From Lysinibacillus sp. SGAir0095 (lineage in GTDB: Bacteria > Bacillota > Bacilli > Bacillales_A > Planococcaceae), in NCBI RefSeq assembly GCF_005491425.1, contig NZ_CP028083.1:706001-770000 (forward strand): a DNA stretch of 64,000 nucleotides. Reading direction: 5' to 3'. How positions within the stretch are numbered: the first letter of the stretch is position 1; the number at the start of each line of letters is the position of its first letter. Shown in pieces: positions 8,538-18,335 of the stretch. The notes beneath the pieces are model-generated. The model did no database searches, was not told the DNA's origin, and worked only from the letters and a program-made list of their open reading frames with translations. Position numbers and translations under genes: made by a program.

Positions 8538-9080
8538 ATGAAAATATTACTCGTTGATGGCACAGTATTTGGAAAAAAAACTGGTGCACTTTTGCGACAA
8601 ATTGAGCAATATGTTAAAGAGTATAATAGCGATCTAGACCTTGAAATTTTATATTTTGCTGATCTAAAGCATCAAATATTAGATGGTAGTCCGCTGAACG
8701 AAGATATGAAGAGGATGATTCAGAAATTTGAAGAGGCGGATGGATATATTATTGCTACGCCAATTTACCAAGCATCTATACCTGGAGTACTAAAAAATGC
8801 GTTTGATATGATCGATCCTAAGGCTATGCGCTACAAACCTGTATCTATGGTGGCTAATGGTGGTACATATCAACATCATTTAGTAGTGGAAAATCAGCTG
8901 AGACCGATTTTAGATTACTTCCGCTGCCTAGTTACCCCAAATTATGTTTATACACACGCATCCCATTTTGATAAAAGCGACAAAATTATCGACGAATCGA
9001 TCCATGAACGACTTCGCGAACTGGCATATGTTTTTGTACAATATTGTAAACTAAGTGATACAATACCGAACAATAAATAA
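8538..9080 (+). CDS. NADPH-dependent FMN reductase family protein (flavodoxin fold)
   Basis: The 180-residue protein has the flavodoxin-like fold of SsuE/azoreductase-type enzymes. The N-terminal phosphate loop region is VDGTVFGKKTGALLRQ. The family signature ADGYIIATPIYQASIPGVLKNAFDM follows at about residues 66-92. Relatives use NAD(P)H to reduce FMN or quinones. AAAAGGTGGAGG lies upstream of the ATG. It lies 91 bp downstream of the antiporter, but no shared function is evident. The substrate is not determined. Confidence 0.82.
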   Translation: MKILLVDGTVFGKKTGALLRQIEQYVKEYNSDLDLEILYFADLKHQILDGSPLNEDMKRMIQKFEEADGYIIATPIYQASIPGVLKNAFDMIDPKAMRYKPVSMVANGGTYQHHLVVENQLRPILDYFRCLVTPNYVYTHASHFDKSDKIIDESIHERLRELAYVFVQYCKLSDTIPNNK

Positions 9081-9082
9081 AG

Positions 9083-9117
9083 AAAATGGATCTCGCCTTA
9101 GTAGGAGATCCATTTTT
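9083..9117. terminator. Bidirectional terminator between convergent genes
   Basis: AAATGGATCTC and GAGATCCATTT form a perfect 11-bp stem with T-rich sequence on both sides, serving the FMN reductase (+) and the MATE gene (-). Confidence 0.88.
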
Positions 9118-9127
9118 TATTTTGCTT

Positions 9128-10534
9128 TTAGGGAAGTGCAGGCGTTTCTTTAAGTTCAATTTCAATTTCGTCATCAGGTGAAGATGGAGAAACAAGAGCA
9201 TGATGCTCCCATTTTCTACTTTTCCATCTAAATAGCACGATAATTGCTCGAGTCCATTCATCTGCTGCAATGGCAAGCCAAACTCCGACTAAGCCTAAAT
9301 CGAAAACAAAAACTAATAAATAGCCTAATGGCACACTCATGCAAACCATTGATAAGAACCCGATCTTTACTGGGAATCTTGCATCCCCGGAAGCGCGTAA
9401 CGAGTTAATGATTGTAATATTAATCGTACGTCCAGTTTCTAATAGTAGACTTAGTAATAGCACTGAAACACCAAATTTAATAACCTCTGGATTTTCTGTA
9501 AATAGACTCATTAAATGTACACGGAATATTGTTACAAGTGCTGCGATAACAGAGGTAAAAAGAAGTGCGGCTTTCACACTAAACCAAAGTTGTTTGTAAG
9601 CAGCATCTTTTTCTCCTGAACCGACCAAACGACCGGTAATAATTGATGTCCCCATTCCGATGGCAATAGCAAACAAATATGTAAACATGGAGATGTTATT
9701 TGCATATTGTCTTGCTGCTAATGCTTCTGCACCAAGATATGTCACATAATATAAGAAGATAATCTGACATAACTGGTACAAAATTTGTTCTAGGGCGCTA
9801 GGAATGCCGATGGATAAGATTTTTTTTACATAATCCTTTGAAAAGGTGATGTAGTACTCGAATTTTATTTTTATCTCTAAAGCTTGATAGAGCAGCCATA
9901 AGAACACGAACATGGCAAGTAAACGGCTTACCACTGAAGAAATTGCCGCACCTTGTACACCAAGCTCAGGCGCACCAAAATTACCGAAAATTAAAACATA
10001 GTTCGCAGCTACGTGGAATACGTTCATTCCTAGAGAAATATACATTGTTTGCTTCGTCCAGCCGTGCACGCGAATGATTGCTGCCAGTGAATTAATGATA
10101 GCCTGAAGGAAGATTCCTCCTCCTACAATGATTAAGTAGCTTTGTGCATGCTCAAGCACTGCACCTTGTAAATTCATCATCGTCATTAAGTGTTTTGATG
10201 ACAAAATAAAAACGACCGACATGACAAGTCCGACGCATAGATTTAAAGTAACCGCTAGTGCTGAAATTTTAGCTGCTTCAAAATATCGACGTGAGCCAAG
10301 ATACTGGGAGACAACAATAGCTGCACCATTTCCGACTACTTCTAATATTAGAATCGCTATGTGTATATATTGATTGGCTGTACCTACACCTGAAACCGCA
10401 TCATCTGAGACGGCGCTTAACATAAAAGTATCGGCTAGCCCCATTAACATAAATAAGAAAACTTCTAAAAAAATTGGCCAAGTTAAGTGGAATAAACTGA
10501 GTTTTTCAGCAGGCTTTTTAAATGTTTTACTCAT
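9128..10534 (-). CDS. MATE family efflux transporter
   Basis: The 468-residue protein has about 12 hydrophobic segments. It has the duplicated MATE layout: LTWPIFLEVFLFMLMGLADTFMLS near the start, GNGAAIVVSQYLGSR in the first half and an equivalent GTSIITGRLVGSG in the second. MATE proteins export cationic drugs or metabolites in exchange for Na+ or H+. The C-terminal 30 residues are charged and cytoplasmic. AGAGGAAAA precedes the ATG. The substrate cannot be predicted. Confidence 0.9.
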   Translation of the reverse strand: MSKTFKKPAEKLSLFHLTWPIFLEVFLFMLMGLADTFMLSAVSDDAVSGVGTANQYIHIAILILEVVGNGAAIVVSQYLGSRRYFEAAKISALAVTLNLCVGLVMSVVFILSSKHLMTMMNLQGAVLEHAQSYLIIVGGGIFLQAIINSLAAIIRVHGWTKQTMYISLGMNVFHVAANYVLIFGNFGAPELGVQGAAISSVVSRLLAMFVFLWLLYQALEIKIKFEYYITFSKDYVKKILSIGIPSALEQILYQLCQIIFLYYVTYLGAEALAARQYANNISMFTYLFAIAIGMGTSIITGRLVGSGEKDAAYKQLWFSVKAALLFTSVIAALVTIFRVHLMSLFTENPEVIKFGVSVLLLSLLLETGRTINITIINSLRASGDARFPVKIGFLSMVCMSVPLGYLLVFVFDLGLVGVWLAIAADEWTRAIIVLFRWKSRKWEHHALVSPSSPDDEIEIELKETPALP

Positions 10535-10795
10535 TCATTTTCCTCTTTCTTTTAGGATATCTGTATAGAAAAACTTCAGCTCGATTAACTTTGGTCGAAT
10601 GTATTTTTCTAACATCGAGCAATATCTTATCACAAAAGTGATAGGAAAAATATAAAATTATTATTCTATCCATGTAACCGTTTTATATGAGGAAAATGCG
10701 TTTTTTTTAAGTAAATCGATTAAAAGAGGAATACAGTTTGGATGAAACTTCCAATGCGGGTCTGCGTTATAATTTTATTATAAGGAGGTTTTAAT

Positions 10796-11371
10796 TTGAT
10801 TATCTTCTTGCTTACAGGTGGTATGATCGGAGTATTGTTCATTTTATTTTTTAGATCAGCAATAGCTGAAAGCATTAGTGGAAATAATGTACTCGTAAAA
10901 AGACTGCAAAAGTTGCAAGGGTTTCAAAAAAGTTATTTGGCCGGATTTATGTTATTTTTAGTAAATGCAATTTTGTTTATGGGTTGCCTTTTGATTTTAT
11001 ATGGATTGACACTTGTCTTCATTCCATATGTTCACTTCATTGTGATGATTATAGGCATTGTCCTGAGCATATGGTTTTGGATGGAATTTAATATAGCTTG
11101 GATTGGTTCAAAAAAGGGACGAATTATACTTGCAAGTATCGGCAGCAGTTTTTATTTCGGATTAACGATACTATTTGTATATATGTATGTGGGAATTGAG
11201 CCATATTATCCAGGAGAGGATACTTTCATGAGAGCTCTTGGTTTAGCTCTTGCAAGTATTGTTACGGCTGTTGCTTGTATTACTTGCTTTGTAATAACAG
11301 GTTTTTCAAACAGGAATATAAATCAAGGTGATAAGTATAGTGCAACGACTGAGGCTAGAAATAGTCAATAA
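10796..11371 (+). CDS. Uncharacterised multi-pass membrane protein
   Basis: A 191-residue protein that I do not recognise. It has a short hydrophobic start (IIFLLTGGMIGVLFILFF), then hydrophobic segments at about 53-82, 84-103, 115-135 and 145-170, and a polar tail. It starts with TTG behind an excellent AAGGAGG site. It ends 18 bp before selO on the same strand, so the two are probably cotranscribed. That is the only hint to its role. Confidence 0.7.
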   Translation: MIIFLLTGGMIGVLFILFFRSAIAESISGNNVLVKRLQKLQGFQKSYLAGFMLFLVNAILFMGCLLILYGLTLVFIPYVHFIVMIIGIVLSIWFWMEFNIAWIGSKKGRIILASIGSSFYFGLTILFVYMYVGIEPYYPGEDTFMRALGLALASIVTAVACITCFVITGFSNRNINQGDKYSATTEARNSQ

Positions 11372-11389
11372 AAGAGAGAAGAGGATACT

Positions 11390-12844
11390 ATGGGATTTGG
11401 ATGGAATTTTGATAATAGTTATGCCAGGCTTTCGGACACATTCTATGCAAGTGTCGGCTTGCATCCGGTAAGCAACCCAAAAATCGTCATATTTAATGAA
11501 TCGCTTGCAAAAGAGTTGGGTTTAAGTAGTGAGGAGCTGCAAAGTGAAGAAGGGGTGCAGATTTTAGCGGGTAATAAAGCGCCAGAAGGTTCATTTCCAA
11601 TGGCACAAGCCTATGCAGGACATCAATTTGGTTATTTTACCATGCTTGGAGATGGACGAGCAGTACTTTATGGCGAGCAAATGACGCCGGAGAAAGAACG
11701 CTTTGACATCCAATTAAAGGGCGCAGGAAGAACGCCTTTTTCTCGTGGTGGAGATGGACGAGCGGCCCTTGGACCAATGCTTAGAGAATATATTATTAGT
11801 GAAGCCATGCATGGACTAGGAATTCCAACTACTCGAAGTCTGGCTGTTGTTTCAACTGGCGAAAAAATCATTCGAGAAACCGATCTGCCTGGTGCAATTT
11901 TAACTCGTATAGCATCGAGTCATATCCGAGTAGGCACATTCCAATTCGTTGCTAATTGGGGTAGTTATGAGGACCTTCAGTCGTTGGCAAGTTATACAAT
12001 CATCCGTCACTACACAGATATTCCAAATAGTGAGAATCAATATTTATATTTACTGCAAGAAGTTATTAAAAAACAAGCCGAATTAATTGCTAAGTGGCAG
12101 CTTGTAGGCTTTATTCACGGGGTTATGAATACGGATAATATGGCTATAAGTGGGGAATCCATTGATTTCGGTCCATGTGCTTTCATGGATACCTATAATC
12201 CTGAAACAGTGTTTAGCTCTATTGATACACAAGGTCGTTATGCATATGGCAATCAACCCAAAATGGGCCTATGGAATTTAGCTCGTTTTGCCGAAACGCT
12301 TGTTCCGTTATTGGACGACGATGAGGAAAAAGCGATAGAAATAGCCCAAGGTCAAATTTCGCAATATATGGACCAATATGAAAAGAATTGGCTGGATGGT
12401 ATGAGGGCGAAATTAGGTCTATATGATGAAGACGCCGAAGATAAAGAACTAGCAGATCAATTGCTCAATCTAATGCAAAAAAATCGAGCGGACTATACAA
12501 ATACATTTCGAGCTTTAACAATTGGCAATCATGAAAAATCACCGCTTTATGGCAAAGACGGATTCAATGAATGGCTTCAGAAGTGGGAGCAAAGACGTGG
12601 AAGACAAAAACAGTCCATCGAAGAATCGACTGAGCTAATGAAAAATAGTAACCCTTTTGTTATTCCACGTAACCACAGAGTAGAAGAGGCATTGGATGCA
12701 GCAGTGAATGATGGGGATATGAGCGTGTTGGAACGTCTATTAGCAGCTCTTGGGGATCCATATGACTATTCAACTGAATCTGAAGAATTTTGCACATTAC
12801 CGGAGAAAAGGAATCATCCATATCGTACATTTTGTGGAACTTAA
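11390..12844 (+). CDS. selO: SelO/YdiU family protein adenylyltransferase (AMPylase)
   Basis: The 484-residue protein is a full-length SelO pseudokinase-fold enzyme, which transfers AMP from ATP to protein Ser, Thr or Tyr. Family blocks are intact: [15 protein letters not shown], the nucleotide-binding [27 protein letters not shown], and the metal-binding [25 protein letters not shown], where N and D are the Mg ligands. Bacterial relatives end without selenocysteine; here the C-terminus is HPYRTFCGT with an ordinary Cys. The family is linked to redox control. GAAGAGGATACT precedes the ATG. Confidence 0.93.
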   Translation: MGFGWNFDNSYARLSDTFYASVGLHPVSNPKIVIFNESLAKELGLSSEELQSEEGVQILAGNKAPEGSFPMAQAYAGHQFGYFTMLGDGRAVLYGEQMTPEKERFDIQLKGAGRTPFSRGGDGRAALGPMLREYIISEAMHGLGIPTTRSLAVVSTGEKIIRETDLPGAILTRIASSHIRVGTFQFVANWGSYEDLQSLASYTIIRHYTDIPNSENQYLYLLQEVIKKQAELIAKWQLVGFIHGVMNTDNMAISGESIDFGPCAFMDTYNPETVFSSIDTQGRYAYGNQPKMGLWNLARFAETLVPLLDDDEEKAIEIAQGQISQYMDQYEKNWLDGMRAKLGLYDEDAEDKELADQLLNLMQKNRADYTNTFRALTIGNHEKSPLYGKDGFNEWLQKWEQRRGRQKQSIEESTELMKNSNPFVIPRNHRVEEALDAAVNDGDMSVLERLLAALGDPYDYSTESEEFCTLPEKRNHPYRTFCGT

Positions 12845-12944
12845 AGGTATAATGGAAAAGGGAAGTTATTGAATCTACATGAATGATTCAACCCTGCATT
12901 GAAAAAAATAGATGTTCAAGCAAGAATGTAAAGGAGAGAGGCAC

Positions 12945-13217
12945 ATGGAAAAACACGAGGTTGGAGAAATCTTTACAATTACGGATGAAAATGATGAGGA
13001 ATTAGAAGTAGAAGTCCTTGCTTCCATTAATCTTGAGGGAACAGAATACGTAGCAGTTGGCTTTGTAGAGGACATTCAAGAAGAAACAGAAGAAGATATC
13101 GATGTTTTCTTTTTAAAAGTAGATGAAGATGGCGAATTCAGTGCTATCGAAAGCGACGAAGAATTTGACAAAGTATCAGCTGCCTTTGATGAAATCATGG
13201 ATGATGAGGAAGTCTGA
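12945..13217 (+). CDS. DUF1292 domain protein (YrzB-like)
   Basis: The 90-residue protein is very acidic (runs such as EEETEEDIDVFF) and matches DUF1292. That domain begins ITDENDEELEVEVLASIN and is found in small Bacillota proteins such as YrzB. The function is unknown. ATG 12945 has GGAGAG 8 bases upstream and is preferred over the in-frame ATG at 12912. It lies 100 bp downstream of selO with no clear terminator between. Confidence 0.82.
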   Translation: MEKHEVGEIFTITDENDEELEVEVLASINLEGTEYVAVGFVEDIQEETEEDIDVFFLKVDEDGEFSAIESDEEFDKVSAAFDEIMDDEEV

Positions 13218-13239
13218 AGCAATCAGTTATTATAACTTA

Positions 13240-13276
13240 AAAATGCTTGGGGTCTAATAATCCCCAAGCATTTTTT
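13240..13276. terminator. Bidirectional terminator
   Basis: AATGCTTGGGG and CCCCAAGCATT pair perfectly over 11 bp with A- and T-runs outside, between the DUF1292 gene (+) and the ZIP gene (-). Confidence 0.9.
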
Positions 13277-13315
13277 GTACTAAATATTCTTCTCGTTTAA
13301 TAAGATAGCATTTTA

Positions 13316-14128
13316 TCAACCCAGTGCCACATCTAAAATCATCATAATTGTGAAGCCGATCATTAAGCACATTACGGCGAGGTCTTTATTTCCTTCTTCT
13401 TGTGAGCTTGGAATAACCTCTTCAGCAACTACAAAGATCATGGCACCTGCTGCGAATGCTAAGGCAAAGGGCAACAGTGGTTCGATAAAGGCAACAGCCA
13501 GAAACCCGATGATAGCAGAAATGGGCTCTACCATTCCGGAAAATTGACCAAAGAGAAAACTTTTTTTTCTCGAAAGTCCATCCCTTAACAAAGGCATCGA
13601 CACGGCAGCACCCTCGGGAATATTTTGAATACCAATTCCTATAGCTAAAGCCATGGCACCTGCAAGTGAAGCAGAGGGAGAACCGAGAGCGACGGCACCA
13701 AAAGAAACACCGATTGCTAAACCTTCCGGGATATTATGCAATGTGATCGCTAAAACAAGCAAAGTACTCCGTTTTCGTTTTTTCGCATGAAGCCCTTCAG
13801 CACTATTTAGTGGTGCGTTGGGGTGAAGGTGGGGGAGCAGCTTATCTATTGCATAAATAAATTCTCCACCTAGTAAAAAACCAATAGCAACTGGAAGCCA
13901 GGCAGGTAGACTTCCACTTTCAGCCATCTCTAGAGCAGGGGATAATAGAGACCAAAAGCTTGCGGCAATCATAACGCCACCAGCGAAGCCTAGCATGCTA
14001 TCCAAAAATTTTTGATTAAATGTTTTGGTTGTAAAAACTAAAGCAGCACCTAATGCCGTCATTCCCCAAGTAAATAATGTGGCAATAGTTACTTGAAGGA
14101 GTGGATCAAGCTCTAAAATAAAGTCCAT
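13316..14128 (-). CDS. ZIP family metal transporter
   Basis: The 270-residue protein has about eight membrane segments and a short histidine-containing loop (LLPHLHPNAP). The two metal-site helices are clear: LHNIPEGLAIGVSF and GIGIQNIPEGAAVSMPL. These HNxPEG and QNxPEG motifs mark ZIP proteins of the ZupT/GufA type, which import Zn2+, Fe2+ or Mn2+. The ATG at 14128 directly follows an in-frame TTG; the upstream AAAGGGG favours the ATG. The metal is not determined and no Zur or Fur box was recognised. Confidence 0.9.
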   Translation of the reverse strand: MDFILELDPLLQVTIATLFTWGMTALGAALVFTTKTFNQKFLDSMLGFAGGVMIAASFWSLLSPALEMAESGSLPAWLPVAIGFLLGGEFIYAIDKLLPHLHPNAPLNSAEGLHAKKRKRSTLLVLAITLHNIPEGLAIGVSFGAVALGSPSASLAGAMALAIGIGIQNIPEGAAVSMPLLRDGLSRKKSFLFGQFSGMVEPISAIIGFLAVAFIEPLLPFALAFAAGAMIFVVAEEVIPSSQEEGNKDLAVMCLMIGFTIMMILDVALG

Positions 14129-14250
14129 CAATGGCCCTAACCCCTTTGCATTCTTTCATACTAAATGTTTCCTTAGAGAAAATTTTAAGGGGAATATACT
14201 GGAAAATCAATGGGGTTCAACAGAATATAGACTATAAAACTAGTGAATCG

Positions 14251-14721
14251 TCAAATTTCATATTGTAGCTGGTTTAAATATTGTTTTGGCGTCCCATAAG
14301 AAGTTAGTTTTCTAAATTGTGGATAAGTAGATTCAAACAAGATGTATATAGGTGCATCAAGGAGTAAAGGGTAGTTTGAGAAAAATAAACGGTCCCCAAA
14401 AACAATTCCTTGTAAGGCACTAGACAGATGTTTGACAAATAGATTGTAGCGTTTCTGTGCTTCTTCTGTGGTATACTCCCCACCGTCTATATAGACCCTT
14501 CCCACTAATCGATATTGCCACTCATTCTGCCATTCTGCAATGACCTCATCACGTAATTTCATGTTAATCGCTTCATTATTATAATCAGTTCCTATATCCA
14601 AAAAAAGCTCTCCACTATCATCTGAATGGGTAAGGGTATATTTTCTTCCCTTTAAAGGTTCAGTCGGACTTGCTGGTAATATAAATCTCACTTTTAACTT
14701 CTGTGGACTAAAATCCGCCAT
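14251..14721 (-). CDS. Staygreen family protein
   Basis: The 156-residue protein matches the bacterial staygreen family along its length. Recognisable blocks are FSPQKLKVRFILPA, GRKYTLTHSDDSGELFLDIG and the C-terminal DAPIYILFES. Plant relatives (SGR) remove Mg from chlorophyll; the bacterial proteins occur in non-photosynthetic Bacillales and some have Mg-dechelatase activity in vitro. The role here is unknown. AGGAGGCGAAATAG lies upstream of the ATG. It is monocistronic. Confidence 0.82.
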   Translation of the reverse strand: MADFSPQKLKVRFILPASPTEPLKGRKYTLTHSDDSGELFLDIGTDYNNEAINMKLRDEVIAEWQNEWQYRLVGRVYIDGGEYTTEEAQKRYNLFVKHLSSALQGIVFGDRLFFSNYPLLLDAPIYILFESTYPQFRKLTSYGTPKQYLNQLQYEI

Positions 14722-14844
14722 CTATTTCGCCTCCTAAAGATACTAAAAAAATAATTAAATTTACTTGCTAATATATGGTCCAATTACATAGAAGGTTAGT
14801 CAATCTGAATGCATAACTTAAAAAGGGTAATGTTAAAAGGAAAT

Positions 14845-14943
14845 ATGCATATATTAAATGAGATGGATTATCAAACTGAAATTGACATTCTTAATCAGGT
14901 ACTATTAAACCAAATTGAGAACGGAGTTGATGAAACTGGATAA
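14845..14943 (+). CDS. Possible short leader ORF overlapping the csoR start
   Basis: A 32-codon frame starts at ATG 14845 behind AAAGGA and ends at TAA 14943, 14 bases inside csoR as annotated (ATG 14930). It is rich in hydrophobic and acidic residues and resembles no protein I know. Its placement would suit translational coupling, since csoR itself has a poorly spaced ribosome site. It could equally be chance. Confidence 0.25.
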   Translation: MHILNEMDYQTEIDILNQVLLNQIENGVDETG

Positions 14944-15256
14944 AGTGAGTGAAGAATTAACGGAAATGCAAGTATGCCGAAAAAGTCACCATCCAGACCA
15001 TATAAAAAAAGACTTAACCAATCGCCTTAATCGAATTGAAGGTCAAATCCGTGGTATCAAAGGAATGGTTGATCGCGATGTTTACTGTGATGATATTATT
15101 ACACAGCTTTCGGCAACTCAATCAGCGTTAAACAGTGTCGCAAAGGTGCTATTGCAAGGGCATTTAAAGGGTTGCATAGTGGAGCGAATAACAGAGGGCG
15201 ACGAAGAAGTTATTGATGAACTCTTGGTTACCATTCAAAAGCTAATGAGGAAATAA
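14930..15256 (+). CDS. csoR: CsoR family copper-sensing repressor
   Basis: The 108-residue all-helical protein carries the Cu(I) ligands of CsoR: Cys53, His78 and Cys82. Their spacing (25 and 4) equals that of the Bacillus subtilis Cys45/His70/Cys74 set. The helix NRLNRIEGQIRGIKGMV is the family signature. Apo-CsoR tetramers repress copper efflux genes and leave DNA on binding Cu(I). An extra cysteine and histidines (CRKSHHPDH) lie near the N-terminus. The start is uncertain: ATG 14930 has GGAG only 3 bases away, and TTG 14915, GTG 14945 and ATG 14966 are alternatives. It precedes copZ and copA, with operators between. Confidence 0.9.
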   Translation: MKLDKVSEELTEMQVCRKSHHPDHIKKDLTNRLNRIEGQIRGIKGMVDRDVYCDDIITQLSATQSALNSVAKVLLQGHLKGCIVERITEGDEEVIDELLVTIQKLMRK

Positions 15257-15278
15257 TAGATATTTTTTTATAAGCATT

Positions 15279-15295
15279 ATACCCCTATGTCGTAT
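15279..15295. promoter_or_regulatory. CsoR-type operator upstream of copZ
   Basis: ATACCCCTATGTCGTAT is a 17-bp imperfect dyad (4 of 5 outer pairs) with the same length and left half as the site before copA. Confidence 0.6.
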
Positions 15296-15314
15296 ATGAA
15301 AGGAGCAATGGAAA

Positions 15315-15521
15315 ATGAAGAATGTTACCTTAAATGTTAAAGGGATGTCTTGTGGACATTGTGTTAAAGCAGTAGAAGGGGGCGTAGGAGCACTAGAAGG
15401 TGTTGAACAAGTAAATGTTAATCTAGAAGCAGGGAAAGTAAACGTAGCATATAATGATCAAAAAGTATCCCTTACGCAAATTAAAGAGGCTATTGATGAT
15501 CAAGGATACGATGTTGAATAA
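15315..15521 (+). CDS. copZ: Copper chaperone CopZ
   Basis: The 68-residue protein is a single heavy-metal-associated domain with GMSCGHC (residues 10-16), whose two cysteines bind Cu(I), and the closing GYDVE of the ferredoxin-like fold. It carries cytosolic Cu(I) to the N-terminal domains of CopA. AAAGGAG precedes the ATG. It sits between csoR and copA and has its own operator-like site upstream. Confidence 0.93.
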   Translation: MKNVTLNVKGMSCGHCVKAVEGGVGALEGVEQVNVNLEAGKVNVAYNDQKVSLTQIKEAIDDQGYDVE

Positions 15522-15659
15522 ATATCTTTTACCATTCTATTAAATTTAAACGTTTAAGATTAAATGAAGTAAGCCCTCGGCAATTGCCAAGGATCTTTAA
15601 AAAGTTTGAAAGAACTCAATAAAATTATGGTTCAAAAACGCCAGCTGACTTTAATTAAT

Positions 15660-15690
15660 AGAGTGCGTCATAGTTAGCGCTCTCTTTCTT
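15660..15690 (+). terminator. Terminator between copZ and copA
   Basis: GAGTGCG and CGCTCTC pair with one mismatch, followed by TTTCTT. This and the second operator suggest copA is transcribed separately. Confidence 0.5.
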
Positions 15691-15700
15691 GCTTAAAATT

Positions 15701-15717
15701 ATACCCCTAATTGGTAT
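15701..15717. promoter_or_regulatory. CsoR-type operator upstream of copA
   Basis: ATACCCCTAATTGGTAT has perfect 5-bp outer arms (ATACC/GGTAT), close to the known TACCC-N-GGGTA CsoR pattern. It lies 25 bp before the copA start codon, where a bound repressor would block transcription. Confidence 0.7.
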
Positions 15718-15741
15718 TGGTCTAGAGGTAGGTGAAACATA

Positions 15742-18168
15742 GTGACGAATGAACTTAAAGAAACCAGCTTACAAATTACTGGAATGACCTGTGCAGCCTG
15801 TGCGAACCGAATTGAGAAGGGTTTGCACAAACTCGAAGGAGTAAAAGAAGCAAATGTCAATTTAGCTCTAGAAAAATCCATCATTAGATTTGACCCCAAT
15901 CAAGTAAATGAACAAGATTTTGAAAAGAAAATTGAAGCATTAGGCTATGGCGTTGTGAAAGATAAAAAAGAATTTGCGATAACTGGAATGACCTGTGCGG
16001 CTTGTGCTACGAGAATTGAAAAAGGTTTAAATAAGTTGGATGGCGTAACGCTAGCAAATGTCAATTTAGCTTTAGAGAATGCCGTAGTGGAGTTTAATCC
16101 AAATCAAGTTTCGATGTCTGATATCATTAGTCGGGTTGAAAAGTTGGGTTACGGGGCCCATATTAAAGAGAAGGATGGGGTCGATTTTCGTGAAGAAGCG
16201 ATTCGAAAACAACAAAGAAAATTAGTCGTTTCTGCCATTCTTTCAATACCTCTTTTATGGACGATGGTAGGACACTTTTCCTTCACTTCGTTTATTTTTG
16301 TACCGGATATATTGATGAATCCATGGGTCCAAATGGCACTGGCAACACCCGTGCAATTCTTTATTGGTTGGCAGTTTTATGTGAGTGCATTCAAAGCGTT
16401 ACGCGACCAAAGTGCTAATATGGATGTCCTTGTCGTGATGGGTACATCAGCTGCGTATTTCTACAGTGTCTATCAAGCAATCCTTTCAAATGGTGAGCAT
16501 CATCCCCCCGAGCTCTATTTTGAAACGAGTGCGGTATTAATCACACTTATATTATTAGGAAAACTCTTCGAAGCACAGGCAAAAGGTCGTTCATCTGAAG
16601 CTATTAAGAAATTAATGGGACTACAGGCCAAAACCGCACTAGTTGTTCGAAATGGATTGGAAAAAATGATTCCAATAGAAGAAGTGGTAGTGGGTGATAC
16701 CATCTTAGTAAAGCCCGGCGAAAAAATTCCCGTAGACGGTGTGATTGCAGTGGGGAATACGGCAGTTGATGAGTCGATGCTTACAGGTGAAAGCTTGCCG
16801 ATCGATAAAGAGGCTGGAGCTACAGTATTTGGAGCAACAATCAATAAAAATGGTTTCATTAAGATACAAGCGACAAAAGTAGGACGCGATACAGCTCTTT
16901 CGCAAATTATTAAAGTTGTAGAGGATGCTCAAGGTTCAAAAGCTCCGATTCAACGTTTAGCAGATAAAATTTCAGGTATTTTTGTTCCAATTGTCATTGC
17001 CATTGCCATTATTACGTATATCATTTGGTTAGTTTTTATTATGCCAGGAGAATTCGGCCCAGCTTTAGAAAGTTTAATATCTGTCCTTGTTATTGCTTGT
17101 CCTTGTGCACTTGGACTAGCAACCCCGACTTCCATTATGGCAGGCTCGGGTCGTGCCGCAGAACTAGGTATTCTATTTAAAGGTGGAGAACATCTAGAAC
17201 AAACACATCATATTGATACCGTTGTGGTTGATAAAACAGGAACAGTTACAAATGGAAAACCAGTATTAACCGATGTCTTCGTGGCTGATGGGATGAATAT
17301 TCGAGTGCTCCTTTCATTTATTGGTTCTGCTGAAAAACAATCTGAGCATCCGCTTGCAGAATCGATTATTGCTGGGATTGAACACGAAGGCATCAAACTT
17401 CGTGAAGTACGCGATTTTGAAGCGGTACCAGGGTATGGTGTGAAAGCGACGGTAAATCAACGAGCTATCTTAGTGGGTACTAAGAAGTTAATGGATAAAT
17501 ATAATATTGAAATTTCTCACGTTTTAAGAACAATGGAAGAGCTTGAAGCAGAAGGCAAAACGGCTATGATTGCAAGTATTGATGGTAAGTATGCAGGATT
17601 GGTAGCTGTGGCAGACACCATAAAAGATACATCGCAACAAGCCATTGAACGTCTTCTAGACATGGGGATTGAAGTGATTATGATGACCGGGGACAATGAG
17701 CGAACGGCCCATGCCATAGCACAACAAGTAGGAATTAAACAAGTTATTGCAGAGGTTCTGCCTGAAGGGAAGGCGGAAGAGATTAAGAAACTGCAAGCTC
17801 TAGGAAGAAAAGTAGCCATGGTTGGTGATGGAATAAATGATGCTCCCGCTTTAGCAGTGGCTGATATCGGTATGGCCATTGGAACAGGTACCGATGTGGC
17901 TATGGAGGCAGCGGATATTACCCTAATTCGGGGAGACTTAAATAGTATAGCCGACGCCATTATTATGAGTCATAAAACGATGACAAATATTAAACAAAAT
18001 CTATTTTGGGCATTTGGCTATAACATATTAGGTATTCCAATAGCAGCAGCCGGTCTCCTTGCACCATGGTTAGCTGGAGCGGCCATGGCTTTCAGCTCTG
18101 TATCGGTCGTATTAAATGCATTACGATTACAAAGAGTACAAATAAAAAATAAATCTACAAAAAAGTGA
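15742..18168 (+). CDS. copA: Cu(I)-exporting P1B-type ATPase CopA
   Basis: The 808-residue protein has two N-terminal metal-binding domains with GMTCAAC (14-20 and 82-88) and eight membrane helices. The ion-site motif is Cys453-Pro-Cys455. The phosphorylated residue is Asp497 of DKTGT. SEHPLAE is the nucleotide-domain HP motif and [10 protein letters not shown] the hinge. It pumps Cu(I) out of the cytoplasm. The start is GTG, with AGGTAGGTG upstream. Length and domain order are normal for Bacillales CopA. Expression is probably copper-induced through the CsoR site just upstream. Confidence 0.96.
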   Translation: MTNELKETSLQITGMTCAACANRIEKGLHKLEGVKEANVNLALEKSIIRFDPNQVNEQDFEKKIEALGYGVVKDKKEFAITGMTCAACATRIEKGLNKLDGVTLANVNLALENAVVEFNPNQVSMSDIISRVEKLGYGAHIKEKDGVDFREEAIRKQQRKLVVSAILSIPLLWTMVGHFSFTSFIFVPDILMNPWVQMALATPVQFFIGWQFYVSAFKALRDQSANMDVLVVMGTSAAYFYSVYQAILSNGEHHPPELYFETSAVLITLILLGKLFEAQAKGRSSEAIKKLMGLQAKTALVVRNGLEKMIPIEEVVVGDTILVKPGEKIPVDGVIAVGNTAVDESMLTGESLPIDKEAGATVFGATINKNGFIKIQATKVGRDTALSQIIKVVEDAQGSKAPIQRLADKISGIFVPIVIAIAIITYIIWLVFIMPGEFGPALESLISVLVIACPCALGLATPTSIMAGSGRAAELGILFKGGEHLEQTHHIDTVVVDKTGTVTNGKPVLTDVFVADGMNIRVLLSFIGSAEKQSEHPLAESIIAGIEHEGIKLREVRDFEAVPGYGVKATVNQRAILVGTKKLMDKYNIEISHVLRTMEELEAEGKTAMIASIDGKYAGLVAVADTIKDTSQQAIERLLDMGIEVIMMTGDNERTAHAIAQQVGIKQVIAEVLPEGKAEEIKKLQALGRKVAMVGDGINDAPALAVADIGMAIGTGTDVAMEAADITLIRGDLNSIADAIIMSHKTMTNIKQNLFWAFGYNILGIPIAAAGLLAPWLAGAAMAFSSVSVVLNALRLQRVQIKNKSTKK

Positions 18169-18200
18169 GATGTTCAAATTAAATTGAGCATCTCTTTTTT
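18167..18200 (+). terminator. Terminator of copA
   Basis: GAGATGTTCAA and TTGAGCATCTC pair with one mismatch, followed by six T. The stem begins at the stop codon. Confidence 0.85.
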
Positions 18201-18335
18201 ATTGGGATCAACCTTCCGAAAAAATGTCTGTTGTTTAGTATATCTTTAAAGTCTTACCATTTTATGAATAGAATTCAGTTGAAAGTTCAATCCTTTAACT
18301 AGTGGAGATACTTGAGAATCTAGGAGGATTAGGAA

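Noticed and set aside
15575..15592. Near-palindrome CCTCGGCAA/TTGCCAAGG between copZ and copA
   Set aside because: It has one mismatch, no T-run and no match to the CsoR pattern, so I could not support a function.
17517..17960. 147-codon open frame opposite copA
   Set aside because: It mirrors the conserved ATPase P- and N-domains and is not independent.
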